This document shows positions 1-9,057 of a DNA stretch of 64,000 nt, one piece after another (position 1 is the stretch's first letter; every line of letters starts with the position of its first letter). Below the pieces are notes generated by a model. It made no database searches. It was not told the DNA's origin and saw nothing but the letters and a program-made list of their open reading frames with translations. The DNA is from Marinihelvus sp963695135. Lineage in GTDB: Bacteria; Pseudomonadota; Gammaproteobacteria; Xanthomonadales; SZUA-36. Made by a program: the position numbers and the translations under genes. The stretch spans positions 248,001 through 312,000 of the forward strand of contig CAVOGA010000002.1 in NCBI GenBank assembly GCA_963695135.1, written 5' to 3'.

Positions 1-374
1 GGGGTCAGGCCGGGTGGAATGGCCACCGTGCTGTCTGCCTCCAGCCTGAGATATTCGCTGTAACCACCGTCGCGTTGCTGGGATTGGCGGCAGCCGGTAA
101 CCAGGACCGGGTCACCAACCTTGAAGGCGTCCGACTCTGACTCGACCACCTCGCCGGCCACGTCGATACCGCCGTTAATGGGGAACACGGAGGCAATTTT
201 TCCCTTGCCGGTCCCGGCCAGCGCATCCTTGTAGTTGACGCTGGAGTAGTGCGCCCGGATGGTGATTTCACCGGGACTCAACTCATCCAGGGAAACCGTT
301 TCCACGGCTGAGCGATAGCCGTCGCTGTCGTTGTGGATACGAAAGGCCTGAAACTGGTCGGGAATCTGTGACAT
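1..374 (-). CDS. AcuI/YhdH-type NADPH-dependent quinone/acrylyl-CoA oxidoreductase, 3' end cut off by the window
   Basis: Reading leftward from an ATG at 374, an uninterrupted frame of about 124 codons runs off the window edge. The N-terminus carries the GroES-like fold of zinc-less medium-chain dehydrogenases, with SSVNYKDAL and GIDVAGEV, the hallmark segments of the YhdH/AcuI family. Known members reduce acryloyl-CoA or quinone-like enones with NADPH in the cytosol. The NADPH-binding half lies outside the window, so the substrate cannot be judged. A 154-base gap separates it from the lpd stop; the gap is GC-rich and I see no clear terminator in it. The family call is fairly secure; the specific reaction is inferred. 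Confidence 0.75.
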   Translation of the reverse strand, partial: MSQIPDQFQAFRIHNDSDGYRSAVETVSLDELSPGEITIRAHYSSVNYKDALAGTGKGKIASVFPINGGIDVAGEVVESESDAFKVGDPVLVTGCRQSQQRDGGYSEYLRLEADSTVAIPPGLT

Positions 375-528
375 GGATGCTCCGGAATGATCAACCGTCC
401 AGATAATATCAGCACATGGATGAAAGCGGGACGCCCCGCGTGAAATCTCGCGCCCCGACCGGTTTGGTCAGGGCGCGCCGTAGCGGGGACGCAGACTGCG
501 CGGGAGGGTGCCGGAGCGGCAGTCGCGC

Positions 529-1956
529 CTAGTTGGAGCGGTGAATAGCCCGCCCGTCGAGGTGCAACGCGGCCTCGTGAATCGCTTCGGACATGGTCGG
601 GTGCGCGTGCACGATGCGCGCCAGATCCTCCGCTGAACCATGGAACTCCATGGCGACCACGCACTCGGCGATCAGCTCGGAGGCAGCGGCGCCGATGATG
701 TGCACGCCGAGGAGCTCATCGGTTTCCGCGTCGCTGATGACCTTGACCAGGCCATCGGTCTGGCCGCTGGCAAGGGCGCGACCGGCCGCGGCAAAGGGAA
801 AGGTTCCGACCTTGTAGTCGATGCCTTCCTCTTTGAGCTGTGGCTCGGTTTTACCAACCCAGGCAATTTCCGGATCGGTATAGATCACCCAGGGCACCGT
901 ATCGAAATGAATATGGGCCGGTTTGCCGGCAATCATTTCCGCGACGGCAACGCCTTCCTCCGAGGCCTTGTGGGCAAGCATCGGGCCGCGCACGCAGTCG
1001 CCGACAGCCCAGACGTGTTCCGCAGTGGTCTGGGAGTTCTCATTGACCTCGATCTGGCCGCGTTCGGTGAGCTTGACGCCGCTGTCGTCCGCCAGCAATC
1101 CATCCGTAAAGGCGCGGCGCCCGACGGCGACCAGCAGCCGGTCGAACGTCAGCTTGCTCTCACCATCCTTGTCTTCGATCGTGACCTCGACCTTGCCCTT
1201 TTTCACTACCGCGCCCTTGACCAGGGTGCCAAGGCGAATATCGAGCCCCTGCTTCTTGAAGATGCGCTGGGCCTGTTTGGCAATGTCGGGATCCGTGGCG
1301 GCCAGGAAATCAGGCATGGCCTCAAGCAGGGTGACTTCGGCGCCAAGCCAGTTCCAGACCGATCCGAGCTCCAGGCCGATAACGCCGGCGCCGATTACAC
1401 CCAGCGTCTCCGGGGTTTCCGGAAAATCCAGTGCGCCCACGTTGTCCACGATGTATTCGCCATCGAACTCCACGTTCGGAATTGCAATGGGGACGGAGCC
1501 GGAGGCCAGGATCACGTTTTTTGCCTCCAGCATCACCGCCTCGCCGCCGTCGGCCGGAGTCACCTCGACGCGGCGGCCTGCATGCAGGGTGCCCGTGCCG
1601 TGGAAGGAGGTGATCTTGTTGGCCTTGAACAGCATGCTTACGCCGCCGGTCAGTTTCTTGACGATCTCGTCCTTGCGCGCCAGCATGCGGCTGACATCCA
1701 TGCTCACGTCGGAGGCATTGATGCCATGGCTGGCGTAATCGTGCTGCACGTGATGGAAATGCTTGCTGGAATCGAGCAAGGCCTTGGAAGGTATGCAGCC
1801 GATGTTGAGGCAGGTACCACCCAGGGCCATTTTGCCATCCTTGCCAACGTACTTTTCGACACAGGCTGTTTTAAGCCCCAGCTGCGCGGCACGGATGGCG
1901 GCGACATAACCGCCCGGCCCGCCGCCGATTACCACCAGATCAAATTGTTCAGACAT
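529..1956 (-). CDS. lpd: Dihydrolipoyl dehydrogenase (E3)
   Basis: 475-residue flavoprotein that reoxidises the lipoyl groups of 2-oxo acid dehydrogenase complexes with NAD+. Visible features are the N-terminal FAD-binding glycine motif GGGPGGYVAA, the redox-active disulfide in GGTCLNIGCIPSK (Cys49 and Cys54), a second Rossmann motif GAGVIGLELGSVW for NAD+, and the C-terminal HAHPTMSEAIHE with the catalytic His-Glu pair. Length matches the family. It is the last gene of a sucA-sucB-lpd cluster, 80 bases after sucB, so it is probably the E3 dedicated to the 2-oxoglutarate complex (inference). The ATG at 1956 directly precedes the conserved FDLVVIGGG, so the start is secure. Confidence 0.97.
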   Translation of the reverse strand: MSEQFDLVVIGGGPGGYVAAIRAAQLGLKTACVEKYVGKDGKMALGGTCLNIGCIPSKALLDSSKHFHHVQHDYASHGINASDVSMDVSRMLARKDEIVKKLTGGVSMLFKANKITSFHGTGTLHAGRRVEVTPADGGEAVMLEAKNVILASGSVPIAIPNVEFDGEYIVDNVGALDFPETPETLGVIGAGVIGLELGSVWNWLGAEVTLLEAMPDFLAATDPDIAKQAQRIFKKQGLDIRLGTLVKGAVVKKGKVEVTIEDKDGESKLTFDRLLVAVGRRAFTDGLLADDSGVKLTERGQIEVNENSQTTAEHVWAVGDCVRGPMLAHKASEEGVAVAEMIAGKPAHIHFDTVPWVIYTDPEIAWVGKTEPQLKEEGIDYKVGTFPFAAAGRALASGQTDGLVKVISDAETDELLGVHIIGAAASELIAECVVAMEFHGSAEDLARIVHAHPTMSEAIHEAALHLDGRAIHRSN

Positions 1957-2036
1957 TGTTCGTTCCTGCTGTTCGATTCAGGAGCGGCGCCGGCATCAGC
2001 GCGGCGGCGCCCCGGGGTTTCTTGAAAAGCCCGTGC

Positions 2037-3215
2037 TCAGAGGTTCAGCAACAGGCGCGCCGGGTCTTCCAGCGCCTGCTTGACCGCGACCAGGAACTGC
2101 ACCGAGTCCTTGCCGTCGATGATGCGGTGGTCGTAGCTCAGGGCCAGGTACATGATCGGGCGCACCACGATGTCGCCGTCAACAACCACGGGACGGTCCT
2201 TGATGTTGTGCATGCCCAGGATCGCGCTTTGCGGCGGGTTCAGGAGCGGCGTAGACAGCATGGAGCCAAAGGTTCCGCCGTTGGTGATGGAAAAAGTGCC
2301 GCCCTGCAGGTCTTCCAGCTTGATTGTTCCTTCCCGGGCCTGGGTGGCGTAATTGCGAATGCCCGCCTCGATCCCGGCCAGGCTCATGCTTTCCGCATTG
2401 CGCAGCACCGGCACCATGAGCCCGCGCTCGGTGGAGACGGCGATGCCGATGTCCATGAAGCCGTGATAGACGATCTCGTCTCCGTCCAGGGAGGCGTTGA
2501 CCACCGGGAACTTCGACAAGGCATCGCAAACCGCTTTGACGAAGAAGGACATCAGTCCCAGTTTCACGCCGTGCGTGGCCTGGAAGTCTTCCTTGTAACG
2601 GGCGCGGAGTTCCTGCACCGCGTGCAGGTCCACTTCCTGGAAGGAGGTCAGGATGGCCGCCGTGTTCTGCGCGTCCTTAAGCCGCTTGGCGATCGTGGTG
2701 CGCAGGCGCGTCATCTTCACGCGCTCCTCGGCGCGCGAACCCGCCGGCCCACCCTGCTTGATGTAGTTGACCACGTCGCCCTTGGTCAGGCGGCCGCCGC
2801 GGCCGCTCGCGGGAACATCCGCCGGGTCAACGCCTTCTTCCTCCACGATGCGCCGGGTTGCCGGGCTGAGTTTGCCCGTATCGGCCGCTGGTTCGGTACT
2901 TTTCTCTGCAGCCGGGCTTGCCGCCGGCTCTTCGGCGGACGCCTTGTCGCTTGCTTCCGCCGGCGCCTCGGCAATGTCGCCTTCTTCCACGACGCCGAGC
3001 ACTTCATCGCTGGTCACCGTGGCGCCGCTGTCGCTCACGATCTCCTTCAGAATGCCGTCAACGGGGGAGGGCACCTCGAGTACCACCTTGTCCGTTTCCA
3101 GGTCCACGAGGTTCTCGTCGCGACGAACCGTGTCTCCGGGTTTCTTGTGCCAGGCCGCGACGGTGGCGTCGGCGACAGACTCTGGCAGAACGGGAACTTT
3201 GATCTCTGTGCTCAT
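2037..3215 (-). CDS. sucB: Dihydrolipoyllysine-residue succinyltransferase (E2 of 2-oxoglutarate dehydrogenase)
   Basis: 392 residues. Domains in order: one N-terminal lipoyl domain with the lipoylated lysine in DLETDKVVLEVPSP (Lys43); an Ala/Glu/Ser-rich flexible linker (about 80-115); an E1/E3-binding domain with SPATRRIVEEEGVDPADVPA; then the acyltransferase core ending with the catalytic SYDHRIIDGKDSVQFL (HRxxDG-type His and Asp). The enzyme transfers succinyl from E1 to CoA in the TCA cycle. A single lipoyl domain and this C-terminus are typical of SucB rather than of pyruvate dehydrogenase E2. It lies between sucA and lpd on the same strand. The start ATG is followed directly by TEIKVPVLPESV, as expected. 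Confidence 0.97.
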   Translation of the reverse strand: MSTEIKVPVLPESVADATVAAWHKKPGDTVRRDENLVDLETDKVVLEVPSPVDGILKEIVSDSGATVTSDEVLGVVEEGDIAEAPAEASDKASAEEPAASPAAEKSTEPAADTGKLSPATRRIVEEEGVDPADVPASGRGGRLTKGDVVNYIKQGGPAGSRAEERVKMTRLRTTIAKRLKDAQNTAAILTSFQEVDLHAVQELRARYKEDFQATHGVKLGLMSFFVKAVCDALSKFPVVNASLDGDEIVYHGFMDIGIAVSTERGLMVPVLRNAESMSLAGIEAGIRNYATQAREGTIKLEDLQGGTFSITNGGTFGSMLSTPLLNPPQSAILGMHNIKDRPVVVDGDIVVRPIMYLALSYDHRIIDGKDSVQFLVAVKQALEDPARLLLNL

Positions 3216-3347
3216 GGTGATCCTCTGATCAATATCAATTAATGGTGCTGTGTCAGCGCCCGGGGCTGATTTTCAGCCCGGGGACATCCGGCGCCGGTCA
3301 TGCGACCGCAATCCGCCGGTTCATGTTGTTGGTCGGCGCGCTGTGGC

Positions 3348-6168
3348 TCAGTCCGGCTGACCCTTGCCGAAGTTCAGCGCGTCGTCGACCAGTTTTTCCT
3401 GCTCCGCGACATGCACGGAAAAATAACCGGTGGCAGGCGAAGGTGAGCGCCGGCGGCCGACGTAATACAGGCGCCGTTCCTTGCCGGCCCGTTCGCGCAG
3501 GTGATGGCGAATCTGGTACCAGGCACCCTGGTTCTTCGGCTCTTCCTGGCACCAAACGACCTCTTCCAGTGACGGGTAGCGGCTGAGTACTTCGACCAGT
3601 TCGCGATCCGGGAAGGGGTGCAATTGTTCCACCCGGACCAGGGCAACGTCGGTGATTTTTTCCTCGTCACGCCGGCTGTCCAGATCATAGAAGACCTTGC
3701 CGGCGCACAGCACGACGCGCTTGACCGCCTTGGGTTTTTTGACTTTCCGGTCGTCAATGACCAACTGGAACCGGCCGTTTTCCACCAGGTCCAGGTCCGA
3801 GGTCGACGCCTTGTTGCGCAACAGGCTCTTGGGCATCATGACCACGAGCGGTTTGCGCGTCGGCTGCAGCATCTGGCGGCGCAGCATGTGAAAGATTTGC
3901 GCCGGTGTCGACGGCACGCAGACCTGCAGGTTGCCGAACGAGCACAGCTGCAGGAAACGTTCCAGGCGGGCGCTGGAGTGCTCGGGCCCCTGGCCCTCGT
4001 AACCGTGCGGCAGGAACAGGGCCAGGCCGCAGAGCCGGCCCCACTTGGTCTCACCGGCGGCGAGGAACTGGTCAATGACCACCTGGGCGCCGTTGGCGAA
4101 GTCACCAAACTGTGCTTCCCAGATCACCAGGGTCTCCGGCGCCGCGGTCGCGTAGCCGTATTCGAAGGCCATGACCGCCTCCTCGGAGAGCAGTGAATCG
4201 ATCACCGAGACGTGGGGTTTCGGGTTGATGTGCGCCAGCGGGGTATAGGTCCGCCCGTCTTCCTGGTTGTGTAATACCGCGTGACGGTGGAAAAACGTGC
4301 CACGGCCGGAGTCCTGGCCCACCAGCCGGAGGCTGTGACCCTGGTCAATCAGGGTGGCGTAGGCCAGCGTCTCGGCAAAGCCCCAGTCCATCGGCAGCTC
4401 GCCCTCGCTCATTTTGCGCCGGTCGTCGACGATGCGCTGCACGCGGGCGTGCAGCTTGAAGCCTTCAGGCAGCTCGGTCATCTGGCGCGCAAGACCAGTC
4501 GCATGAGCCTTGTCCACGCCGGTGTGGGTCTCGGGCACCGGGCCGTCGAGCTGGTAGTCGTGCCAGTTGGCGGCGTACTCGTTGGTGCGGGCCTTTGAGT
4601 CCACGTTGGCGACCTGCTCACCTTCGTCGAGCCTGGCGCGGTAGTTGTCCATGAGCTTCTGGGCGTAACCCGCCTCGATCAGGCCTTCCCGTTCCAGCTG
4701 GTCGGCATACTTGGCGCGGGTGGTCTTCATGCCACGGATTTTCTGGTACATCAGCGGCTGTGTCGCAGCCGGCTCATCGGCCTCGTTGTGGCCGTGGCGG
4801 CGGTAGCAGACCAGGTCAATGACCACGTCACGCTTGAAGCGGGCGCGGAAGTCACAGGCGATTTTCATGACGTGGTGCACCGCTTCCGGGTCATCGCCAT
4901 TCACATGGAAAATCGGGGCGTGAACCATCTTCGCGATGGCGGTGCAGTAAAGCGTCGAGCGCGCATCGTCCGGATTGCTGGTTGTGAATCCGACCTGGTT
5001 GTTGATCACGATGTGCAGCGTGCCGCCGACCGCGAAGCCGCGGGTCTCGGACATCTGGAACAGTTCCATAACCACGCCCTGGCCGGCGAAGGCCGCGTCG
5101 CCATGCATCAGGATCGGCATGACCTGGTCGTGGTTGTCATCGCCGCGGCGCACCTGCCGGGCCCGTGCCGAACCGGCCACCACCGGGTTGACGATTTCCA
5201 GGTGCGAGGGGTTGAAGGCCATGGCCATGTGCACATTGCCGCCGGGCGTCTCGATGTCCGAGGCGAAACCCAGGTGGTATTTCACATCACCGGAGCGGCG
5301 TGGATCGTAATCGTGCTTGCCTTCAAACTCGTCGAACAACATGGACGGCGATTTGCCCAGGATATTGACCAGCACGTTCAGGCGCCCGCGGTGCGCCATG
5401 CCGAGGACCACTTCCTCGACCCGGTTGGCGCCGACGTGCTGCATGGTTTCGTGCAGCAGGGGAATGAGGCTTTCCCCGCCTTCCAGCGAGAAGCGCTTCT
5501 GGCCGACGTAGCGGGTGTGCAGAAACTTTTCCAGGCCCTCTGCTGCCGTGAGCATTTCCAGGATGCGCAGCTTTTCTTCCCTGCTCACCTGGTAGTCACC
5601 GCCGCAGCCTTCGAGGCGTTCTTCCAGCCAGTGCCGTTTGGGCGTATCGACAATGTGCATGAATTCGGCGCCGATGCTGCCGGTGTAGACCTTGCGGCAC
5701 AGCGCGACAATATCGCGCAGCTTCATGCGGTCCGGCGCGGCCAGCCAGCCGGTGTTGAATTCCCGGTCGAGGTCGCTCTCGTCCAGGCCATGGAAACCGA
5801 TTTCCAGGTCGGGAACCGGCTCGTGGTGCGGAACGCCCAGCGGATTGATGCGGGCATTTTCATGACCGCGGACCCGGTAAGCATTGATCAGGCGCATGAC
5901 ACCGGCCTGCTTGTAGTCCTCGTAGCCGCCGGCGCCGGTCAATGTGGCGGGCGCAAAGCCCGGCCGCAAATTGCGAAACTGTTCCTGAATGTCGAGATGT
6001 CCCCGCTCACCCTCCTGGCCGGTCAGGCAGGGATTCGAACAGCGCGCGGAACTGGTCCGGAACGCTGGCCGGATCATCGAGCCAGTCTTCGTAGAAGGCC
6101 TCAATGTAGGCGGCGTTCCCGCCGTTGAATTGGGAACTGTTGTAGAGATCCTGAAGCTTTGCGCTCAC
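3348..6168 (-). CDS. sucA: 2-oxoglutarate dehydrogenase E1 component (frame break near the N-terminus)
   Basis: Thiamine-diphosphate decarboxylase that opens the 2-oxoglutarate dehydrogenase reaction. Motifs include GMAHRGRLNVLVN, HVNGDDPEAVHHVM, RRHGHNEADEP and EAQFGDFANGAQVVIDQF. The N-terminal tail (KLQDLYNSSQFNGGNAAYI onward) is in a different frame from the rest. The two frames meet at about 6010-6032, where one extra base must be skipped; the result is 939 residues, close to the usual 933. Since sucA is central and everything downstream is conserved, I read this as a sequence error. I chose the GTG at 6168 because the only upstream in-frame ATG (6261) overlaps a TATAAT -10 element. First gene of sucA-sucB-lpd. 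Confidence 0.92.
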
Positions 6169-6259
6169 GCTGTAACCCGTAATTACTGTGAATGGAGTGT
6201 GTTCTCCCGCCGGGAGATGCGACACAGGCGGCCGGGGCCGGCCGGTGGCGTGGCCGCTC

Positions 6260-6265
6260 ATTATA
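6260..6265 (-). promoter_or_regulatory. -10 element of the sucA-sucB-lpd promoter
   Basis: On the minus strand these bases read TATAAT, about 90 bases upstream of the preferred sucA start. A convincing -35 is not evident. The only in-frame upstream ATG of sucA overlaps this box, which argues that translation starts further downstream at the GTG (6168). Confidence 0.45.
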
Positions 6266-6342
6266 GCGGTTTGGTTTCAGGAATAAAGGAAAACGGGCTG
6301 TGATATATCAGATTTTCCGAGCGGCGAAAATGCCGCCGGCCT

Positions 6343-7476
6343 TCAGTCCTCCAGCAGAATCTGACCGCTGGACAGCAGGGCGGCTGAAACCTCCCGGTCC
6401 GCATCGTCCAGTGGCGCCGGCAGTTGCAGAACGCCGGGGGCGCAGAGCGCCTCCGCCAGGGCGATACTGCAGTGGTGGGTCTGTCCGGAAATGCCGAGTA
6501 TCGCCCCTTGCCCCGGCCCCGCGACCCAGGCGGCGCGCGCCCAGGGGTGACGCTGGAGTTGCGCCCCGCCGCGCAGCGCCCGGTTCAACTGTTCACTGTC
6601 GGGTGGCCTGGGGCCGGCCGTCGGCTCATGGGCCTGGCGGAACCGGCTCATGAAGGCCGCGAGAAATTCGGCAAAGTGCGCCTGGTCCGCCATCACGCGC
6701 TCCAGCTGCGCACGAAAACGGGCCTGCTCATTGCCCGCAATCTCACCCGGCCTTGGCCAGGCCTGCAGTTCCGGGTCACGGTAGCGTCCGCCATCATCAG
6801 CTTGTTGTGCGAGCCACTCGCCCAGGGCCATGGCCAGGTCCGCCGTGCTGGGTGCGCGAAAGCCCACCGAATAGGTCAGGCAGGGATCCAGGGCGACGCC
6901 ATGATGCGCAACGCCGGGCGGCAGGTAGAGCATGTCGCCCGGCTCCAACGTCCATTCCTGCTCCGGGTTAAAGCGGCTCAGCATGTCGATGGGTGTGTCG
7001 GCGCGTCGTTCCAGCGGAGCGTTTTCAGCAATCGACCAGTGCCTTCGACCCTCGGCCTGCAGCAGGAAAACATCGTACTGATCCACGTGTGGGCCAACAG
7101 AGCCGCCGGGCGCGGCAAAGGAGATCATCAGGTCATCCAGTCTCCAGCTCGGCAGAAAGCGGAAACGGTCCAGCAACTCCTGCAGGGGCGGGTAATGTTT
7201 TTCCACGTCCTGGACCAGCAGCGTCCAGTTGCGATCGCCCAGGGCGGCGAAATCGGACTCTTCCATGGGACCGTGTTGCAAGGTCCAGTGATCGTCGGCA
7301 TCCGGGCCATGGATCAGGCGCGACTCCGCCATCGGCTCGCAGGCCAGGCCGGCCAGGTCGTCGCCGTCCAGCGGCGATTGGAAGTCCGGCAGCGCCGCGC
7401 GCAGCACGCAGGGGCGTTGTTGCCAGTAATCGCGCAGAAAGGTCTGCGCATCCATTTCGCCCAGCGGCGCCTGCAT
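6343..7476 (-). CDS. roxA: Ribosomal oxygenase, 50S L16 arginine 3-hydroxylase (JmjC cupin)
   Basis: 377-residue Fe(II)/2-oxoglutarate oxygenase of the YcfD/RoxA family, which hydroxylates an arginine of ribosomal protein L16. The cupin metal triad is visible as His130-x-Asp132 in GPHVDQYDVF and a distal His around 191 in PPGVAHHGV, matching the spacing in YcfD. LPSWRLDDLMISFAAPGGSV just before the HxD is also typical. The C-terminal winged-helix half (about 250-377) is present. It starts two bases after the purB stop on the same strand, so the two are probably co-transcribed; purB-ycfD proximity recurs in gammaproteobacteria. Family assignment is strong; the L16 substrate is taken from the characterised homologue. 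Confidence 0.9.
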   Translation of the reverse strand: MQAPLGEMDAQTFLRDYWQQRPCVLRAALPDFQSPLDGDDLAGLACEPMAESRLIHGPDADDHWTLQHGPMEESDFAALGDRNWTLLVQDVEKHYPPLQELLDRFRFLPSWRLDDLMISFAAPGGSVGPHVDQYDVFLLQAEGRRHWSIAENAPLERRADTPIDMLSRFNPEQEWTLEPGDMLYLPPGVAHHGVALDPCLTYSVGFRAPSTADLAMALGEWLAQQADDGGRYRDPELQAWPRPGEIAGNEQARFRAQLERVMADQAHFAEFLAAFMSRFRQAHEPTAGPRPPDSEQLNRALRGGAQLQRHPWARAAWVAGPGQGAILGISGQTHHCSIALAEALCAPGVLQLPAPLDDADREVSAALLSSGQILLED

Positions 7477-7478
7477 GC

Positions 7479-8855
7479 TCAGCGTCTGCCCAGGCGCTCG
7501 ACCAGGTCGGCGGCCAGGCCGGTATAGCCGGCAGGGGTCATGGCCAGCAAATCGGCCCGCACGTCCTCCGGCAGTTCCAGTGCGCTCAGGAAATCGGCCA
7601 GGGACTCGCGGGTGATCTTCTTGCCGCGGGTCAGGGCCTTGAGCTGTTCGTACGGGTTTTCGATGCCGTGCAGGCGCATCACCGTCTGGATCGGCTCCGC
7701 GAGCACTTCCCAGGCAGCGTCCAGGTCCTCGGCCAGTCGCTCCGCATTGACCTCGAGTTTGCCGAGTCCCTTGCGCAGCGAGGCGTGGGCAATCACGCCG
7801 TGGCCAAGGGCCGTGCCCAGGGTTCGCAGGACCGTGGAATCGGTCAGGTCCCGCTGCCAGCGTGAAATCGGCAGTTTTTCCGCCAGGTGCGCCAGCAGCG
7901 CGTTGGCGACGCCGAAATTGCCCTCCGCATTTTCAAAATCAATCGGGTTGACCTTGTGCGGCATGGTCGATGAGCCCACTTCCCCGGCGACGGTGCGCTG
8001 GCGGAAGTAGCCGATGGAAATATAGGCCCAGAGATCGCGGCACAGGTCGATCAGGATCGTCTGTTCACGCAGCAGCGTGTGGCAGTACTCGGCAATCCAG
8101 TCATGCGGCTCGATCTGGGTGGTAAAGGCATTCCAATCCAGGCCCAGCGACTCAACGAATTGCTCACCCAGGGCGGGCCAGTCCAGGCCGGGAACCGCGG
8201 CCACGTGGGCATTGAAATTGCCGACCGCGCCGTTGATTTTGCCCAGTATCGGCTGGGCCGCGAACTGCTCGCGCTGCCGGCGCAGTCGCTCGGCCACGTT
8301 GGCCAGTTCCTTGCCCAGGGTGGTGGGGGAGGCGGTCTGTCCATGGGTCCGTGACAGCATCGGCTGGGCCGCGTGGGCGCCGGCCAGCGTCGTCAGATCC
8401 GCCAGCACCTGGTCCATGGCGGGCAACAGGACCTGGTCACGTGCGTCGCGCAGCATGAGGGCGTAGGACAGGTTGTTGATGTCCTCGGACGTGCAGGCAA
8501 AGTGCAAAAACTCGGCGCGCGCCGCCAGGCCCGGCTGGGCGGCGAACCGCTCCTTGAGGAAGTATTCCACTGCCTTGACGTCGTGGTTGGTGACCGATTC
8601 GATCTCCTTGACCCGCAGCGCCTCGCGCTCGCCAAAACCCGCCAACAGACTTTCCAGGAAGTCGTTGTCGGCCGCATCCAGGGCGGGCAACGCGGCGAAG
8701 TCGGGGTGGGCGGCGAGGGCCTGGAACCAGCGCACCTCGATGATCGTGCGATAGCGTATCAGGCCGTATTCGCTGCAGATCGGTCGCAAGGACCCGGTTT
8801 TGGCGCCGTAGCGCCCGTCGACTGATGTCACTGCGGTCAGGGAAGAGAGGTCCAT
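7479..8855 (-). CDS. purB: Adenylosuccinate lyase
   Basis: 458 residues, the usual length. It cleaves SAICAR and adenylosuccinate in purine biosynthesis. The fumarase/aspartase superfamily signature is visible as GSSTMPHKVNPIDFENAEGN, which carries the mobile catalytic serine loop, along with RTHGQTASPTTLGKE and TSEDINNLSYALMLRD. The N-terminus DLSSLTAVTSVDGRYGAKT is diagnostic of the long E. coli-type PurB. It is divergent from fumC across about 200 bases and is followed directly by roxA. With hpt, guaB and guaA elsewhere in the window it covers the steps around IMP. Confidence 0.97.
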   Translation of the reverse strand: MDLSSLTAVTSVDGRYGAKTGSLRPICSEYGLIRYRTIIEVRWFQALAAHPDFAALPALDAADNDFLESLLAGFGEREALRVKEIESVTNHDVKAVEYFLKERFAAQPGLAARAEFLHFACTSEDINNLSYALMLRDARDQVLLPAMDQVLADLTTLAGAHAAQPMLSRTHGQTASPTTLGKELANVAERLRRQREQFAAQPILGKINGAVGNFNAHVAAVPGLDWPALGEQFVESLGLDWNAFTTQIEPHDWIAEYCHTLLREQTILIDLCRDLWAYISIGYFRQRTVAGEVGSSTMPHKVNPIDFENAEGNFGVANALLAHLAEKLPISRWQRDLTDSTVLRTLGTALGHGVIAHASLRKGLGKLEVNAERLAEDLDAAWEVLAEPIQTVMRLHGIENPYEQLKALTRGKKITRESLADFLSALELPEDVRADLLAMTPAGYTGLAADLVERLGRR

Positions 8856-8976
8856 TAGGCGCGCCTTTGGGTTGCTGCCAGCGAGGCCGGCCGGTTCAGA
8901 TTTGAGGGCGCTAATGATACACCGCGGCCGGGGTGTGCTTCAGCCCCGGGGGGCGCCAGGACGAACGGCTGGCGCT

Positions 8977-8982
8977 TATAAT
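8977..8982 (+). promoter_or_regulatory. Candidate -10 element for fumC
   Basis: TATAAT lies 75 bases upstream of the fumC ATG in the purB-fumC divergent gap. The -35 region is GC-rich and does not match the consensus, so this is a weak call. Confidence 0.35.
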
Positions 8983-9057
8983 AGGCCGCGAAATTGCGGG
9001 CGCCCGATCGCGGGCGATTGATGCCCGACCACCGAAAAAAATCCGGAGTCCAGATTG

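Noticed and set aside
375..528. Small RNA or gene between the oxidoreductase and lpd
   Set aside because: The stretch is GC-rich with no codon signal, promoter pair or clear terminator.
640..2025. 461-residue open frame on the plus strand
   Set aside because: It lies entirely opposite lpd, has shadow-like composition and no recognisable domain; lpd is certain.
6010..6032. Programmed +1 frameshifting in sucA (and the similar break in ugd)
   Set aside because: Both sites contain CCCTGCC, but there is no slow codon or stop at the shift point and other breaks share no motif; consensus error explains all of them more simply.
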